Source: Ignavibacteria bacterium (lineage in GTDB: Bacteria > Bacteroidota > Ignavibacteria > Kapaibacteriales > UBA4661). Taken from it: 64,000 nt of DNA. Shown here piece after piece: positions 1 to 8,634 of this stretch; the first letter of the stretch is position 1, and the number at the start of each line of letters is the position of its first letter. The notes below the pieces were generated by a model. The model did no database searches and had not been told where the DNA came from. It saw only the letters and a program-made list of their open reading frames with translations. Where the stretch lies: the NCBI GenBank assembly GCA_014654705.1, contig JACVZY010000093.1:62001-126000 (forward strand), given 5' to 3'. The translations under genes and the position numbers were made by a program.

Positions 1-905
1 ACGTTGCTCAGCACACTCTTCCCGTTGTTATTAAAGCAGACGGTTTAGCGGCAGGCAAAGGCGTAACGGTTGCCGAAACACACCGCGTAGCACTGGAAGC
101 ACTAGACGCAGCATTTGACGGAAAATATGGCACGGCGGGCAGGAGTATTGTCGTGGAAGAATTTATGCAAGGCGAAGAGGCATCCGTCTTTGCGATATGC
201 GACGGCGAGCGTTTTCTCACGCTTGCCACCGCTCAAGACCATAAACGCATCGGCGACGGCGACACGGGCGACAACACGGGTGGTATGGGTGCTTACGCTC
301 CGGCACCGATTGTTACGCAGGATATTCTTCGCAGAGTGGACGAACTCATTATTATGCCAACGCTGCAAGGTATGAAGGCAGAGGGAAAGCCGTTTGCAGG
401 CTGTTTATATGTGGGCTTGATGATTGACCAAAGCGGCTCGGCGCGAGTGGTCGAATTTAACGCCCGCTTCGGCGACCCCGAAACACAAGTAATCTTGGCA
501 ATTCTGGACGGAGATTTGGCGCGTTTGCTGCACAGCGCCGCCATTGGGAAATTAGATACCAGTACTGTCAACAACGTTGCAAACGGCGTGGCATGCTGCG
601 TTGTGCTGGCTGCGGGCGGCTATCCGGGCGAAACCCGCAAGGGCGATGAAATCACAGGCATTGAAGATGCCGAAGGAGCAAGCGATGGTTCAGTTAGTGT
701 CTTTCATGCAGGAACAGCACTTCATCACGAGTCGGACGGCGCAGCAAGCCTCCGCACCAATGGCGGGCGCGTTCTGGGCATAACCGCCAGCGCAGAAACA
801 CTCAAAGAAGCCATCCAACGCTGCTATAAAGCGGTTAATCTCATACACTTTCGCGGGAAGACGTATCGCACGGATATTGGTGCAAAGGGGATAAGGACAG
901 GATAA
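1..905 (+). CDS. purD: Phosphoribosylamine-glycine ligase (GARS), 5'-truncated by window edge
   Basis: This is the ATP-grasp ligase that joins glycine to phosphoribosylamine in de novo purine synthesis. The reading frame is already open at base 3, so the 5' third lies outside the window and about 300 residues remain of a family usually near 420. Visible marks are the ATP-grasp glycine-rich segment KADGLAAGKGV, the acid segment EEFMQGEEAS, the metal-binding stretch EFNARFGDPETQ, and the C-terminal GARS domain from about GVACCVVLAAGGYPG to the stop. The purine nucleoside phosphorylase gene follows 60 bases later on the same strand, so both are purine-related and may be co-transcribed. The identification is firm. 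The true start cannot be seen. Confidence 0.96.
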   Translation, partial: VAQHTLPVVIKADGLAAGKGVTVAETHRVALEALDAAFDGKYGTAGRSIVVEEFMQGEEASVFAICDGERFLTLATAQDHKRIGDGDTGDNTGGMGAYAPAPIVTQDILRRVDELIIMPTLQGMKAEGKPFAGCLYVGLMIDQSGSARVVEFNARFGDPETQVILAILDGDLARLLHSAAIGKLDTSTVNNVANGVACCVVLAAGGYPGETRKGDEITGIEDAEGASDGSVSVFHAGTALHHESDGAASLRTNGGRVLGITASAETLKEAIQRCYKAVNLIHFRGKTYRTDIGAKGIRTG

Positions 906-965
906 AAACGGAAGGATGAAAAACAAGAATTTCGTGAATCAGCACTCTATATTTTCAGAGGCAAC

Positions 966-1862
966 ATGGACAAGAATTATACACCCTCGGAGACGCTTAC
1001 AAACGTATTAGACCATCACTACGGCGACCTCTACCGCCGTGTCCGGCAGAAAACGTCTGCTGCGGTCGAAGGCATTGTTATTAGCGGAAGTGGCTTAAAT
1101 TCTGCGCTAGAGCACTACGCAGCAGAGGAAACTATTGATTTGCATGATATTGAAGGCTTTCCCATGCCGACAGTAAAGGGACACTCTTCTTTTCTGCGCA
1201 TTATCACGATTGAAGGCAAGCACGTGGCACATTTCACGGGGCGCTGCCACCTTTACGAAGGTTTTTCGCTGCAAGATTCACTGGCCCAAATTGCGCTTGG
1301 AAAGCTCTTGGGTGCTCGCTTCACCGTACTAACAAACTCCGCCGGAGGAATGCACCATTCCTACACCGCAGGCGATATCATGCTTTTGACCGATTCGCTC
1401 AATCTTATGCTGCGCCCCGTGCAGCGCAAATGGCTGGCAAGCCTGACACAAAGCGCCCGCCAAGAGCACCCTGAACTGGACTATTTCCGTCCTGCATCGG
1501 GCGAAAGTATTATTTCGACGGAGTGGCGCAAGCGCATTGTGCCCGTGCTCGCGGCAAGAGGCGTACCCTTTCACCAAGGCACCTATATCGGGCTGACGGG
1601 ACCGACCTTTGAAACGCCCGCTGAAGCCAGAATGTATCGTAAATTTGGCGAAGCCGTCGGGATGTCCACCGTCCATGAGGCTGAATTTGCTCGCGTCTGT
1701 GGTATGGATGTCGCTGCCTGCTCGCTCATTACCAATATGCTCCCCGAAAGTGCTGCCGTCAACGTGTCGCACGACGACGTGATTCATGCCGCCGCTATTG
1801 GTGCACCGCGCGTGGCGACGTTTATCGCCGCAGCCTGCAAAACTGCATCATCACCCTTTTGA
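966..1862 (+). CDS. Purine nucleoside phosphorylase, trimeric class II type
   Basis: A cytoplasmic purine-salvage enzyme that cleaves inosine and guanosine with phosphate. The 298-residue product has the low-molecular-mass PNP signature: SGSGLNSALEHY near the N-terminus (phosphate loop), GRCHLYEGFS, LTNSAGG, and the base-binding GPTFETPAEARMYR followed by VGMSTVHEAE and SLITNM, where the Glu and Asn that select 6-oxopurines are expected. An AGAGG-like ribosome site lies just before the ATG. It sits between purD and queE on the same strand, and queE starts 9 bases after its stop, so the three are probably one transcript. Length matches the family. MTA phosphorylase is a less likely alternative because the Glu/Asn pair is kept. 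Confidence 0.93.
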   Translation: MDKNYTPSETLTNVLDHHYGDLYRRVRQKTSAAVEGIVISGSGLNSALEHYAAEETIDLHDIEGFPMPTVKGHSSFLRIITIEGKHVAHFTGRCHLYEGFSLQDSLAQIALGKLLGARFTVLTNSAGGMHHSYTAGDIMLLTDSLNLMLRPVQRKWLASLTQSARQEHPELDYFRPASGESIISTEWRKRIVPVLAARGVPFHQGTYIGLTGPTFETPAEARMYRKFGEAVGMSTVHEAEFARVCGMDVAACSLITNMLPESAAVNVSHDDVIHAAAIGAPRVATFIAAACKTASSPF

Positions 1863-1871
1863 GCTTTTCTC

Positions 1872-2591
1872 ATGCAACCCGTTCTCAATCTTGCCCCCGC
1901 CGACCACCATCGTATTCTGGCTGCTGACCCGCTTTCACTGCCTTTCGACCTGAACGAAATTTTCTTTTCCGTGCAGGGCGAAGGTACGCGGGCGGGTATT
2001 CCATGCGTGTTTGTGCGTCTGCATGGTTGCAAACTGCGCTGCTCCTACTGCGATACGAAATATGCAATAGACCGCAGAGCAGGCGGACTTTCGGTATCAG
2101 GCGCTGATATTGACCAGCGTGTGCGTGAGTATGGATGCCGCTTTGTGGAATTCACCGGCGGCGAGCCACTTGAGCAACCCAACGTCTTTGCGCTGATGAA
2201 ATACTATGCCGATGAAGGATTCACGGTTGCCGTCGAGACAGGCGGACATGTGGACGTAAGCCTTGTAGATGAGCGCGTCATTCGGATTATTGACATGAAA
2301 ACACCAAGTTCCAAGATGTTGCCGAAAAACAATTACCACAATCTTGAGATTCTGCGCCCACACGACGAGGTAAAATTTGTGATTGGGTCGCGGGAAGACT
2401 ACGAATGGTCGAAAAAAATCACACTTGAATACGATTTGCCTCATAAGACTGCAGCCGTGCTCTTTTCTCCGATTTTTGGAACGGTGGAGTACAAACAAAT
2501 TGTGGAATGGATACTGGAAGACCGCTTAGATGTGCGCTTCCAACTGCAAATGCACAAATTTATTTGGCATCCGGATATGCGGGGGGTCTAG
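1872..2591 (+). CDS. queE: 7-carboxy-7-deazaguanine synthase (radical SAM)
   Basis: Catalyses the radical-SAM ring contraction of 6-carboxytetrahydropterin to 7-carboxy-7-deazaguanine, on the way to queuosine in tRNA. The 239-residue protein has the FSVQGEGTRAG segment typical of QueE and a CX3CX2C cluster at Cys53, Cys57 and Cys60, which binds the 4Fe-4S cluster. FTGGEPLEQ is the SAM-contacting glycine motif. The start is 9 bases after the PNP stop, which suggests coupling. No other queuosine gene (queC, queD, queF) is visible nearby. Identification is strong from the motif spacing and the GGEP segment. Confidence 0.93.
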   Translation: MQPVLNLAPADHHRILAADPLSLPFDLNEIFFSVQGEGTRAGIPCVFVRLHGCKLRCSYCDTKYAIDRRAGGLSVSGADIDQRVREYGCRFVEFTGGEPLEQPNVFALMKYYADEGFTVAVETGGHVDVSLVDERVIRIIDMKTPSSKMLPKNNYHNLEILRPHDEVKFVIGSREDYEWSKKITLEYDLPHKTAAVLFSPIFGTVEYKQIVEWILEDRLDVRFQLQMHKFIWHPDMRGV

Positions 2592-2736
2592 TATACGTTT
2601 CCAAAGGTTATCACTGTTCCTAGCATCCAAACGACAATATGCCAGAAGGCGCGAAAAGCCAAATCTTAGAAAAATCCGAACTCAAACAGTCATCACAGAG
2701 AATAGCCAATACCCCCTATCGTTATTATTTTCTTCT

Positions 2737-5631
2737 ATGACCACCATTCCCGAATTTGTCCACTGGACGCGCAATCACATCAAAGGCGATGAAAAAGGCG
2801 AGGCGCAAATTTTTCTCGACCGCTTTTTTCGTGCGTTTGCGTGGGAAGGCACAAAGGAAGCAGGCGCGGAATACGAAGAGCGCATCCGCAAAAAAGAAGC
2901 CGGAAAGCGCACCACGACTTCCTTCGCCGATTTAGTCTGGCGACCCGATGCTGCCCGAAAACGCTCCGGCTTGCTCGTGGAAATGAAAAAACGCGGCGAA
3001 CATCTCCACAACCATTACGCCCAAGCCTTTGAATACTGGCTGCGCCTTGTGCCGCACCGCCCGCGCTACGTCATGCTCTGCAATTTCGATGAGTTTTGGA
3101 TTTACGATTTTGACCGCCAGATGGATGAGCCGATGGACAAACTCACGCTGGACACGCTCGCAGAACGCGCTTCGGCACTCGGCTTCATGCTCAAAGAGGA
3201 GAAAACGCCCCAATTCGGCAACAACCGCGAACAAGTCACCCGTGAGGCGGCGGAATCCGTCGCGGCGCTCTTCCGAAAGCTGGTGGAGTGGAAAGTTCCT
3301 CGCCCCGAAGCCCAACGTTTCACGCTGCAATGCGTCTTTGCGATGTTTGCTGAAGATTTGGGGCTGCTGCCAAACAGTATTTTTTCGGAAATCGTCGCCG
3401 AATCGGAGAACAATCCCGCACTTTCCTACGATGCCATTGGCGGTTTGTTCCGGCAGATGAACTCGCCCGAAGCCGCACGGGGCGGTCGCTTCCGCGAGGT
3501 GAAGTATTTCAACGGTGGTTTGTTTTCACGTATCGAACCCCTCGAACTCCAAAAAGCGCATCTGTTCCACCTGCAATTTGCCGCCCGCCAAGATTGGAGC
3601 AAGGTCAATCCCGCTATTTTCGGGACGCTCTTCGAGCAGAGCATGGATGCGGGCGAGCGCCACGCGCTGGGCGCACACTTCACCAGCGAGGCGGATATTC
3701 AAAAAGTAGTTTTGGCAACGATTGTTCGCCCTTGGCGTGAGCGCATCGAAGCCGCGAACACCTCCGCCGCACTCCGCGAGACCGCCAGCGAACTTGCCGC
3801 TTTCCGCGTTCTCGATCCCGCTTGCGGCAGCGGCAATTTTCTCTACGTCGCCTACCGCGAAATGAAGCGCTTGGAGCGGGAGCTTTGGGCAAAACACGCC
3901 GCAAATTTCTCGCTCGCGCACCGCGAAAGCATCGGTCAAACCTCGAAAGTCAGCGTCCGGCAGTTTTTCGGCATGGACAAAAGCGCCTTTGCTACCGAAC
4001 TTGCCAAAGTAACGCTGCTTTTGGCAAAAGAACTCGCCATCACCGAAGCCGAAACCCAGCGCCGAAGCGGTGAACAAGCCACCTTCGCCCCCGACGACGC
4101 ACTCCCATTGGAAAACCTTGACGATAACATTCGCTGTACCGATGCGCTCTTCACGTCCTGGGCAGAAGCGGATGCGATTATCGGCAATCCACCCTTTCAA
4201 GCAGCCTTTAGAATGGTAGAAGAGTTCGGTGCAGACTATGTTGCACGGTTGCGCGGCGCGTACCCCGACGTTCCCGGACGCGCCGATTATTGTATCTATT
4301 GGTTTCGTAAGGCGCATGAACACTTGCCCACAGGAGGTCGTGCGGGACTTATTGGAACAAATTCTATTCGCTCCAATTATTCCCGCGAAGGTGGTTTGGA
4401 CTACATCGTTGCCAACGACGGCGTGATTACCGATGCCGTCGGAACGCAGGTCTGGAGCGGTGATGCGGCGGTTCATGTCTCGGTGGTGAATTGGGTGAAA
4501 GCGCCGCAGGAAGCAGAACGCAAACAAGCAAAAACGCTCATGCTCCAAATGGGAGACCACGCCGACAGCCCTTGGAAAACCTACGCATTGGAACGCATTT
4601 CCGCTTCACTTTCGCCTGAAGTCGATGTGACAAGCGCCGTTGCATTGCAAGCCAATACCCGCATCCAGCGTTGTTTTCGCGGGCAGGAACCCGGACACGA
4701 TGGTTTTTTACTGAACATGAGCCAAGCACAGGAAATGATGAAAGACCCCAGAGCCGCGTCTGTGCTGCATCCGTACCTCATCGGCGATGAACTTGTTAGC
4801 GCCTTGTACTCGCAACCCTCACGCTTTGCCATCAATCTCAATCATTGCAAAGATGTACTGGAAGCAAGGGAATACGGAGAAGCATTCAAGCATTTGCAAG
4901 CAACAGTTTTTAAGGCGCTGGAAGCAAAAGCAAACGATGAACGTAGTAAAAGCGGTAAGGAAACAGGAACATATCAGCAACGGCTTCAACGCTGGTGGAA
5001 ATTTCGACGCTCAACACAAGAAACCATTGACGAAATTAGCAAGGCACCGCGCTACATCGTTTGCAGCCGTGTTACCAAGCGACCAATTTTTGAGTTTATT
5101 CATGCCAGTATTCATCCTGATTCTAGGCTTGCGGTCTTCGCCTTAGCTGATGATTACTCATTTGGCGTGATTCAGTCCATTGTTCATTGGAAATGGTTTA
5201 TTGAAAAATGCACAACACTTACGGCTCGATTTAACTACAACACCGAATCGGTGTGGGACACCTTCCCATGGGCGCAAGCCCCCACGCTGAAGCAAGTACA
5301 AGCCGTAGCATCGGCATCGGTGGAACTGCGGCGTTTGCGGCATGAACTCTGCGAGAAGCACGGTTGGAGCCTCAGGGAACTCTACCGCAGCCTGGAAACG
5401 CCCGGCAAACACCCCTTGCGCGATGCACAGGAAGCGCTGGATGCGTCTGTCCGTGCGGCGTACGGCATGAAAGCAAAGGATGATGTGTTGGAATTTTTAC
5501 TGGCGCTGAACCGCGATTGCGCTGCCCGCGAAGCACGTGGGGAAGCCATTACGCCGCCGGGACTGCCGGATGTGGTCAAGGATGCGCGGGCATTTGTGAG
5601 CGAGGATTGTGTGCGGATGCGGGCGGGGTAG
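2737..5631 (+). CDS. MmeI-type single-chain restriction-modification enzyme (type IIG/IIL-like)
   Basis: A 964-residue protein with the MmeI domain order: N-terminal nuclease, helical linker, N6-adenine methyltransferase, target-recognition domain and C-terminal helical tail. The nuclease site is visible as Asp65 (SFADLVWR) and Glu82-x-Lys84 (LLVEMKKRG), so the cleavage domain looks intact. The methyltransferase carries DPACGSGNFL at 360-369 and the catalytic NPPF at 484-487. The frame is open back to 2530, but I chose the ATG at 2737 because the MmeI-like homology begins there and the upstream residues look non-coding. No separate specificity or nuclease gene is adjacent, as expected for a self-contained enzyme. 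By eye its GC is higher than the genes after it, consistent with transfer. A DISARM or BREX methyltransferase is less likely because their partners are missing. Confidence 0.85.
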   Translation: MTTIPEFVHWTRNHIKGDEKGEAQIFLDRFFRAFAWEGTKEAGAEYEERIRKKEAGKRTTTSFADLVWRPDAARKRSGLLVEMKKRGEHLHNHYAQAFEYWLRLVPHRPRYVMLCNFDEFWIYDFDRQMDEPMDKLTLDTLAERASALGFMLKEEKTPQFGNNREQVTREAAESVAALFRKLVEWKVPRPEAQRFTLQCVFAMFAEDLGLLPNSIFSEIVAESENNPALSYDAIGGLFRQMNSPEAARGGRFREVKYFNGGLFSRIEPLELQKAHLFHLQFAARQDWSKVNPAIFGTLFEQSMDAGERHALGAHFTSEADIQKVVLATIVRPWRERIEAANTSAALRETASELAAFRVLDPACGSGNFLYVAYREMKRLERELWAKHAANFSLAHRESIGQTSKVSVRQFFGMDKSAFATELAKVTLLLAKELAITEAETQRRSGEQATFAPDDALPLENLDDNIRCTDALFTSWAEADAIIGNPPFQAAFRMVEEFGADYVARLRGAYPDVPGRADYCIYWFRKAHEHLPTGGRAGLIGTNSIRSNYSREGGLDYIVANDGVITDAVGTQVWSGDAAVHVSVVNWVKAPQEAERKQAKTLMLQMGDHADSPWKTYALERISASLSPEVDVTSAVALQANTRIQRCFRGQEPGHDGFLLNMSQAQEMMKDPRAASVLHPYLIGDELVSALYSQPSRFAINLNHCKDVLEAREYGEAFKHLQATVFKALEAKANDERSKSGKETGTYQQRLQRWWKFRRSTQETIDEISKAPRYIVCSRVTKRPIFEFIHASIHPDSRLAVFALADDYSFGVIQSIVHWKWFIEKCTTLTARFNYNTESVWDTFPWAQAPTLKQVQAVASASVELRRLRHELCEKHGWSLRELYRSLETPGKHPLRDAQEALDASVRAAYGMKAKDDVLEFLLALNRDCAAREARGEAITPPGLPDVVKDARAFVSEDCVRMRAG

Positions 5632-5669
5632 CGTTCTATCGGAAGAAGTTACTTTCAGATGGGTAGAGA

Positions 5670-6056
5670 TTACTCCCAAATACGCCGCACACCGTAACCG
5701 TCAAACGCCTCATCACTACTGACAACGGGGATGCTTTCTGTTATTGCTTGAGCGATGATTATTCTGTCGAATGGATCGCGGTGGTGGTGGGGAAGAGTAG
5801 ATAGTGTTGCAAGATGCTTGGGTTCAATGGGGAGTAACGAAATAATATGGCTATGACGGTCAAGAATTTCTTGCACAGAGTAACGAAGATTCAATTTTCC
5901 TAGCGAAGTTTTTATTGTCATTTCCCATGGACTGGCAATACTGACAATCAGTTCCGTTATTTGGATTGCCTTCTGTACTTTTGGTGTCAGGAGTTCAGGC
6001 GATTGAATCATGCGAATAAACGCATTCGTGTCCAGCAGTATGGGTTGGATGGTCAT
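5670..6056 (-). CDS. vapC: PIN-domain toxin, VapC family
   Basis: A 128-residue PIN-fold ribonuclease, the toxin of a type II toxin-antitoxin pair that usually cuts tRNA or rRNA. The acidic metal-binding residues expected of PIN domains are present: LLDTNAFI near the N-terminus, the Glu of SPWEMTIK, the Asp pair in RDPFDRIIIAQA, and VVSSDEAF near the end. The SPWEM and HHHRDPFDR segments are typical of the VapC subgroup paired with DUF2281-like or RHH-like antitoxins. Its ATG shares one base with the antitoxin stop codon (TAATG), so translation is coupled. It is convergent with the MmeI-like gene, placing two accessory modules side by side. Confidence 0.9.
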   Translation of the reverse strand: MTIQPILLDTNAFIRMIQSPELLTPKVQKAIQITELIVSIASPWEMTIKTSLGKLNLRYSVQEILDRHSHIISLLPIEPKHLATLSTLPHHHRDPFDRIIIAQAITESIPVVSSDEAFDGYGVRRIWE

Positions 6057-6310
6057 TAAATGTAATCCTCAAATCCTTCGGGAATCGCGTCAAAATCATC
6101 GGCTATATACAAGACAGCATCAGGCATTAAGCCCATTTTCTGGATGGTTTTTTGAGATGTATCCGATAATTCTTGCTCGGCGGGATGTGTTTGATTGCCT
6201 AGGGTTGCTAACGTACGCGCAATGAGCGTGTCAAGCGAAATTCCTTCGGAAGCAGCATATTTGCTTGCACGCTCCAAAATATGCGGCGGTATATCCAGTG
6301 TTACAGACAT
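6056..6310 (-). CDS. vapB: VapB-like antitoxin of the PIN toxin
   Basis: An 84-residue protein directly upstream of, and overlapping by one base with, the PIN toxin gene. The first half (SVTLDIPPHILERASKYA) has the pattern of an RHH-like or short DNA-binding domain, and the acidic C-terminus (DDFDAIPEGFEDYI) is the kind of tail that occupies the toxin site. The order antitoxin then toxin with overlap is standard for type II modules. These pairs normally repress their own promoter, which here would lie in 6311-6449. The function is inferred mostly from context, size and the toxin partner. Confidence 0.8.
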   Translation of the reverse strand: MSVTLDIPPHILERASKYAASEGISLDTLIARTLATLGNQTHPAEQELSDTSQKTIQKMGLMPDAVLYIADDFDAIPEGFEDYI

Positions 6311-6449
6311 CGTATATGCCTTGAGAGTGAAGGTAAAAGAAGGTTGTGAATCGTGTTTCTAATATACAACATTACCTCACAATTTCTATACACTCCGACC
6401 TTGCTGTAAGGCAATCTAAGGAATATCTGGATCCGTCAAAATTACGTGG

Positions 6450-7187
6450 TTAAAACAACATCCCACTCTCAAACGGCTCAATTTCTACTTGTTCTGTGAG
6501 TGAGTAATCATCAATGGCAGGAGAATTCACACGGTGCGAGACGGGGTACGCTTCTAAGACATCCGAGGAATATGGTCGTAAAAGTTTTGTCAGTTCCTGC
6601 ACGGGAAGTTTTTCATCCAACCACAAATCTTCATCCTGCGGCGTGAGAATCACTGCCATTCGGTGATGGAGCGCAGCAATAAGATCGTTGGGTTCGGTAG
6701 TGATGATGGTACAAGATCGCACGGGTGCTTGTGTTTGAGGATTCTTCCAGCTTTCCCATAACCCTGCCATTGCAAAGGGTTCACCACTTTTGAGGCGAAC
6801 ATACATGGGCTGTTTTGCTGCACCTTTGCCGCGACCACGTGCTCCCGGAGCCGCTGCTTTCCATTCGTAGAAGCCATTGGCAATGACTAAACAACGCCGC
6901 TTTTGGAAAGCATTCTTGAAGGAAGGCTTTTCCAAGAGTGTTTCTGCACGGGCATTGATGAGTTTGCTAGCGATAGATTCGTCTTTTGCCCACGATGGAA
7001 TCAAACCCCAACGAACCATGTCAGCAAAGCGCTCGCCATTCTGCATCGTGATAATCGGTACATCTTGCGTTGGCGCAAGATTGTAGCGAGGTGTTTCCAG
7101 CTTTTCGGCAATCTCGTCGGAAACATTTGCCCTAAAACGCTTCTTGAGGTCGTCGGGCTTGAGAAACATGGTGTAGCGACCACACAT
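6450..7187 (-). CDS. SRAP/HMCES-family abasic-site crosslinking protein (YedK-like)
   Basis: A 245-residue SOS-response-associated peptidase family protein that forms a covalent thiazolidine link with abasic sites in single-stranded DNA. The catalytic Cys2 is exposed after Met1 removal (MCGRYTMF). Other family marks are YNLAPTQDVPII, WGLIPSWAKD, LINARAETLLEKPSF, NGFYEWK with the active-site Glu, and HHRMAVILTP with the active-site His. A lower-complexity insert, APGARGRGKGA, lies between the Glu and His motifs. It is transcribed in the same direction as lpxA and vapBC but with its own gaps. The assignment is firm. Confidence 0.93.
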   Translation of the reverse strand: MCGRYTMFLKPDDLKKRFRANVSDEIAEKLETPRYNLAPTQDVPIITMQNGERFADMVRWGLIPSWAKDESIASKLINARAETLLEKPSFKNAFQKRRCLVIANGFYEWKAAAPGARGRGKGAAKQPMYVRLKSGEPFAMAGLWESWKNPQTQAPVRSCTIITTEPNDLIAALHHRMAVILTPQDEDLWLDEKLPVQELTKLLRPYSSDVLEAYPVSHRVNSPAIDDYSLTEQVEIEPFESGMLF

Positions 7188-7225
7188 AATAAATGATGAA
7201 TTGAAATGACCAATGGCAAGAGAAC

Positions 7226-8029
7226 TTATCGACAGATGCCGCGTTTTGAGGTTTGGATGAAGGTAATGCAGTCAAGCGTTTCCGTGTGCAACGTGCCACG
7301 CTCTTGAAATTTTGTGATACCGGCACTAATGTTCAAGCCGGAGCGAAGAATCGTTTGATAGAAATCTTCCAGTTCTTGAATGGCGCTATCACTGAAACCA
7401 CGACGCTTTAAGCCAATTTTGTTAACGGTCTCAAAACGCGCCGGGATGCCATCCACAAGTGCAAACGGCGGTATATCTTTTACAATTTTTGTTCCCGCGC
7501 CCACCATTGCATGCTTGCCTATTTTAGAAAATTGATGAATTTTTGCCACACCGCCGATAATAGCATAATCCTCAATGACCACGTGCCCACCGAGTTGGGA
7601 AGCATTCGCAATAATGACGTGATTGCCCACAGCGCAATCATGCGCCGCGTGGCAGTACGCCATAATCAGGCAATCGCTCCCGATGCGCGTTTCACCGCTC
7701 GCGTCCGTCCCTCGGTTAATCGTTACGCACTCTCGTATCACCGTTCTGTCGCCGATGAAAGCAAGTGTTGCTTCGCCGTTGAATTTTAAATCCTGCGGCT
7801 CGGCACCAATAACTGCGCCCGGATGAATCACGCAATCCGCACCAATACGGGCGGCACTGTAAATCACTACCGAAGAACGAATTTCTGTATTATCACCAAT
7901 AACAGCACCGTCTTCAATGATAGTAAATGCACCAACGCGCACATTCACGCCGAGTGTGGCTCCGGGCGAGATAATTGCCGTCGGATGATGAAGAACCGAT
8001 GATGTTGATTTAATAGTAGTAGGCTGCAT
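7226..8029 (-). CDS. lpxA: Acyl-ACP-UDP-N-acetylglucosamine O-acyltransferase
   Basis: The first enzyme of lipid A synthesis. It moves a 3-hydroxyacyl chain from ACP to UDP-GlcNAc in the cytoplasm. The 267-residue product is a left-handed beta-helix of hexapeptide repeats over about the first 190 residues, followed by a helical C-terminus. The catalytic His lies in MAYCHAAHDC, and GGHVVIEDYAIIGG and QFSKIGKHAMVG follow as in characterised LpxA. VDGIPARF ends the helix. Its presence shows that the organism makes lipid A. The other lpx genes are not in the window. The ATG at 8029 gives the usual family length. Confidence 0.95.
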   Translation of the reverse strand: MQPTTIKSTSSVLHHPTAIISPGATLGVNVRVGAFTIIEDGAVIGDNTEIRSSVVIYSAARIGADCVIHPGAVIGAEPQDLKFNGEATLAFIGDRTVIRECVTINRGTDASGETRIGSDCLIMAYCHAAHDCAVGNHVIIANASQLGGHVVIEDYAIIGGVAKIHQFSKIGKHAMVGAGTKIVKDIPPFALVDGIPARFETVNKIGLKRRGFSDSAIQELEDFYQTILRSGLNISAGITKFQERGTLHTETLDCITFIQTSKRGICR

Positions 8030-8109
8030 AATTCCTTACACTTGAGGGCAAAAGAAATATATTGATTTCACTGATGGTCGTCAGTCTCAATCTTACTTGA
8101 GATACCGAC

Positions 8110-8634
8110 TTACTTGAGATACCGCTCTTTAATGACGGCAAGATGGTGCATTTCGTGTCCGCCGATGATGTAGGCAAGGGAACGGACGGAAATAGGATTC
8201 TGGTTTGCTGTTCCAATTTGGGTTAGCATTTCTTCAGAAAAACTCTTGAGAAGTGACAATGTAGAAGCGCGAACGACGGTAAATTCTGCGAGAAGGTCGT
8301 GAATATTACGCTCATTAGCATTCGATGCCGGAACATATTCGTTTTCGTCGAACCCCGGAAGGTCAGTTTTATCCTTGCGAGCGAAACGAAGCGCCCGATA
8401 TGCAAATATGCGCTCTGCATCAATCAAGTGCCCAATAATGTCTTTAATTGTCCATTTGCCTTCTGCATAACGATAGCGCAACTGCTCTTCGGTGAGCGAG
8501 CCTATCAAAGCCTGTGTATCGCGGTGTGTGGCTTGCATAGCAGCGAAAAGGTCATCACCTTGCACCTTGCCAATGTAATTTGCATAATACTTGGGATACT
8601 CCGTGCTTTCGGGACGTGTGATTGCTGTTGCCAT
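8110..8634 (-). CDS. DinB-family four-helix-bundle protein
   Basis: A 174-residue member of the DinB/YfiT-like four-helix superfamily, often metal-binding thiol-dependent transferases of unknown substrate. The three expected His ligands can be seen: one in IIGHLIDAERIF and two in GGHEMHHLAVIKERYL. The segment EGKWTIKDIIGHL is the usual helix 2 signature, where the Trp and Ser/Thr precede the first ligand. It lies upstream of lpxA with an 80-base gap. The family has no fixed pathway, so I give no substrate. Confidence 0.85.
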   Translation of the reverse strand: MATAITRPESTEYPKYYANYIGKVQGDDLFAAMQATHRDTQALIGSLTEEQLRYRYAEGKWTIKDIIGHLIDAERIFAYRALRFARKDKTDLPGFDENEYVPASNANERNIHDLLAEFTVVRASTLSLLKSFSEEMLTQIGTANQNPISVRSLAYIIGGHEMHHLAVIKERYLK

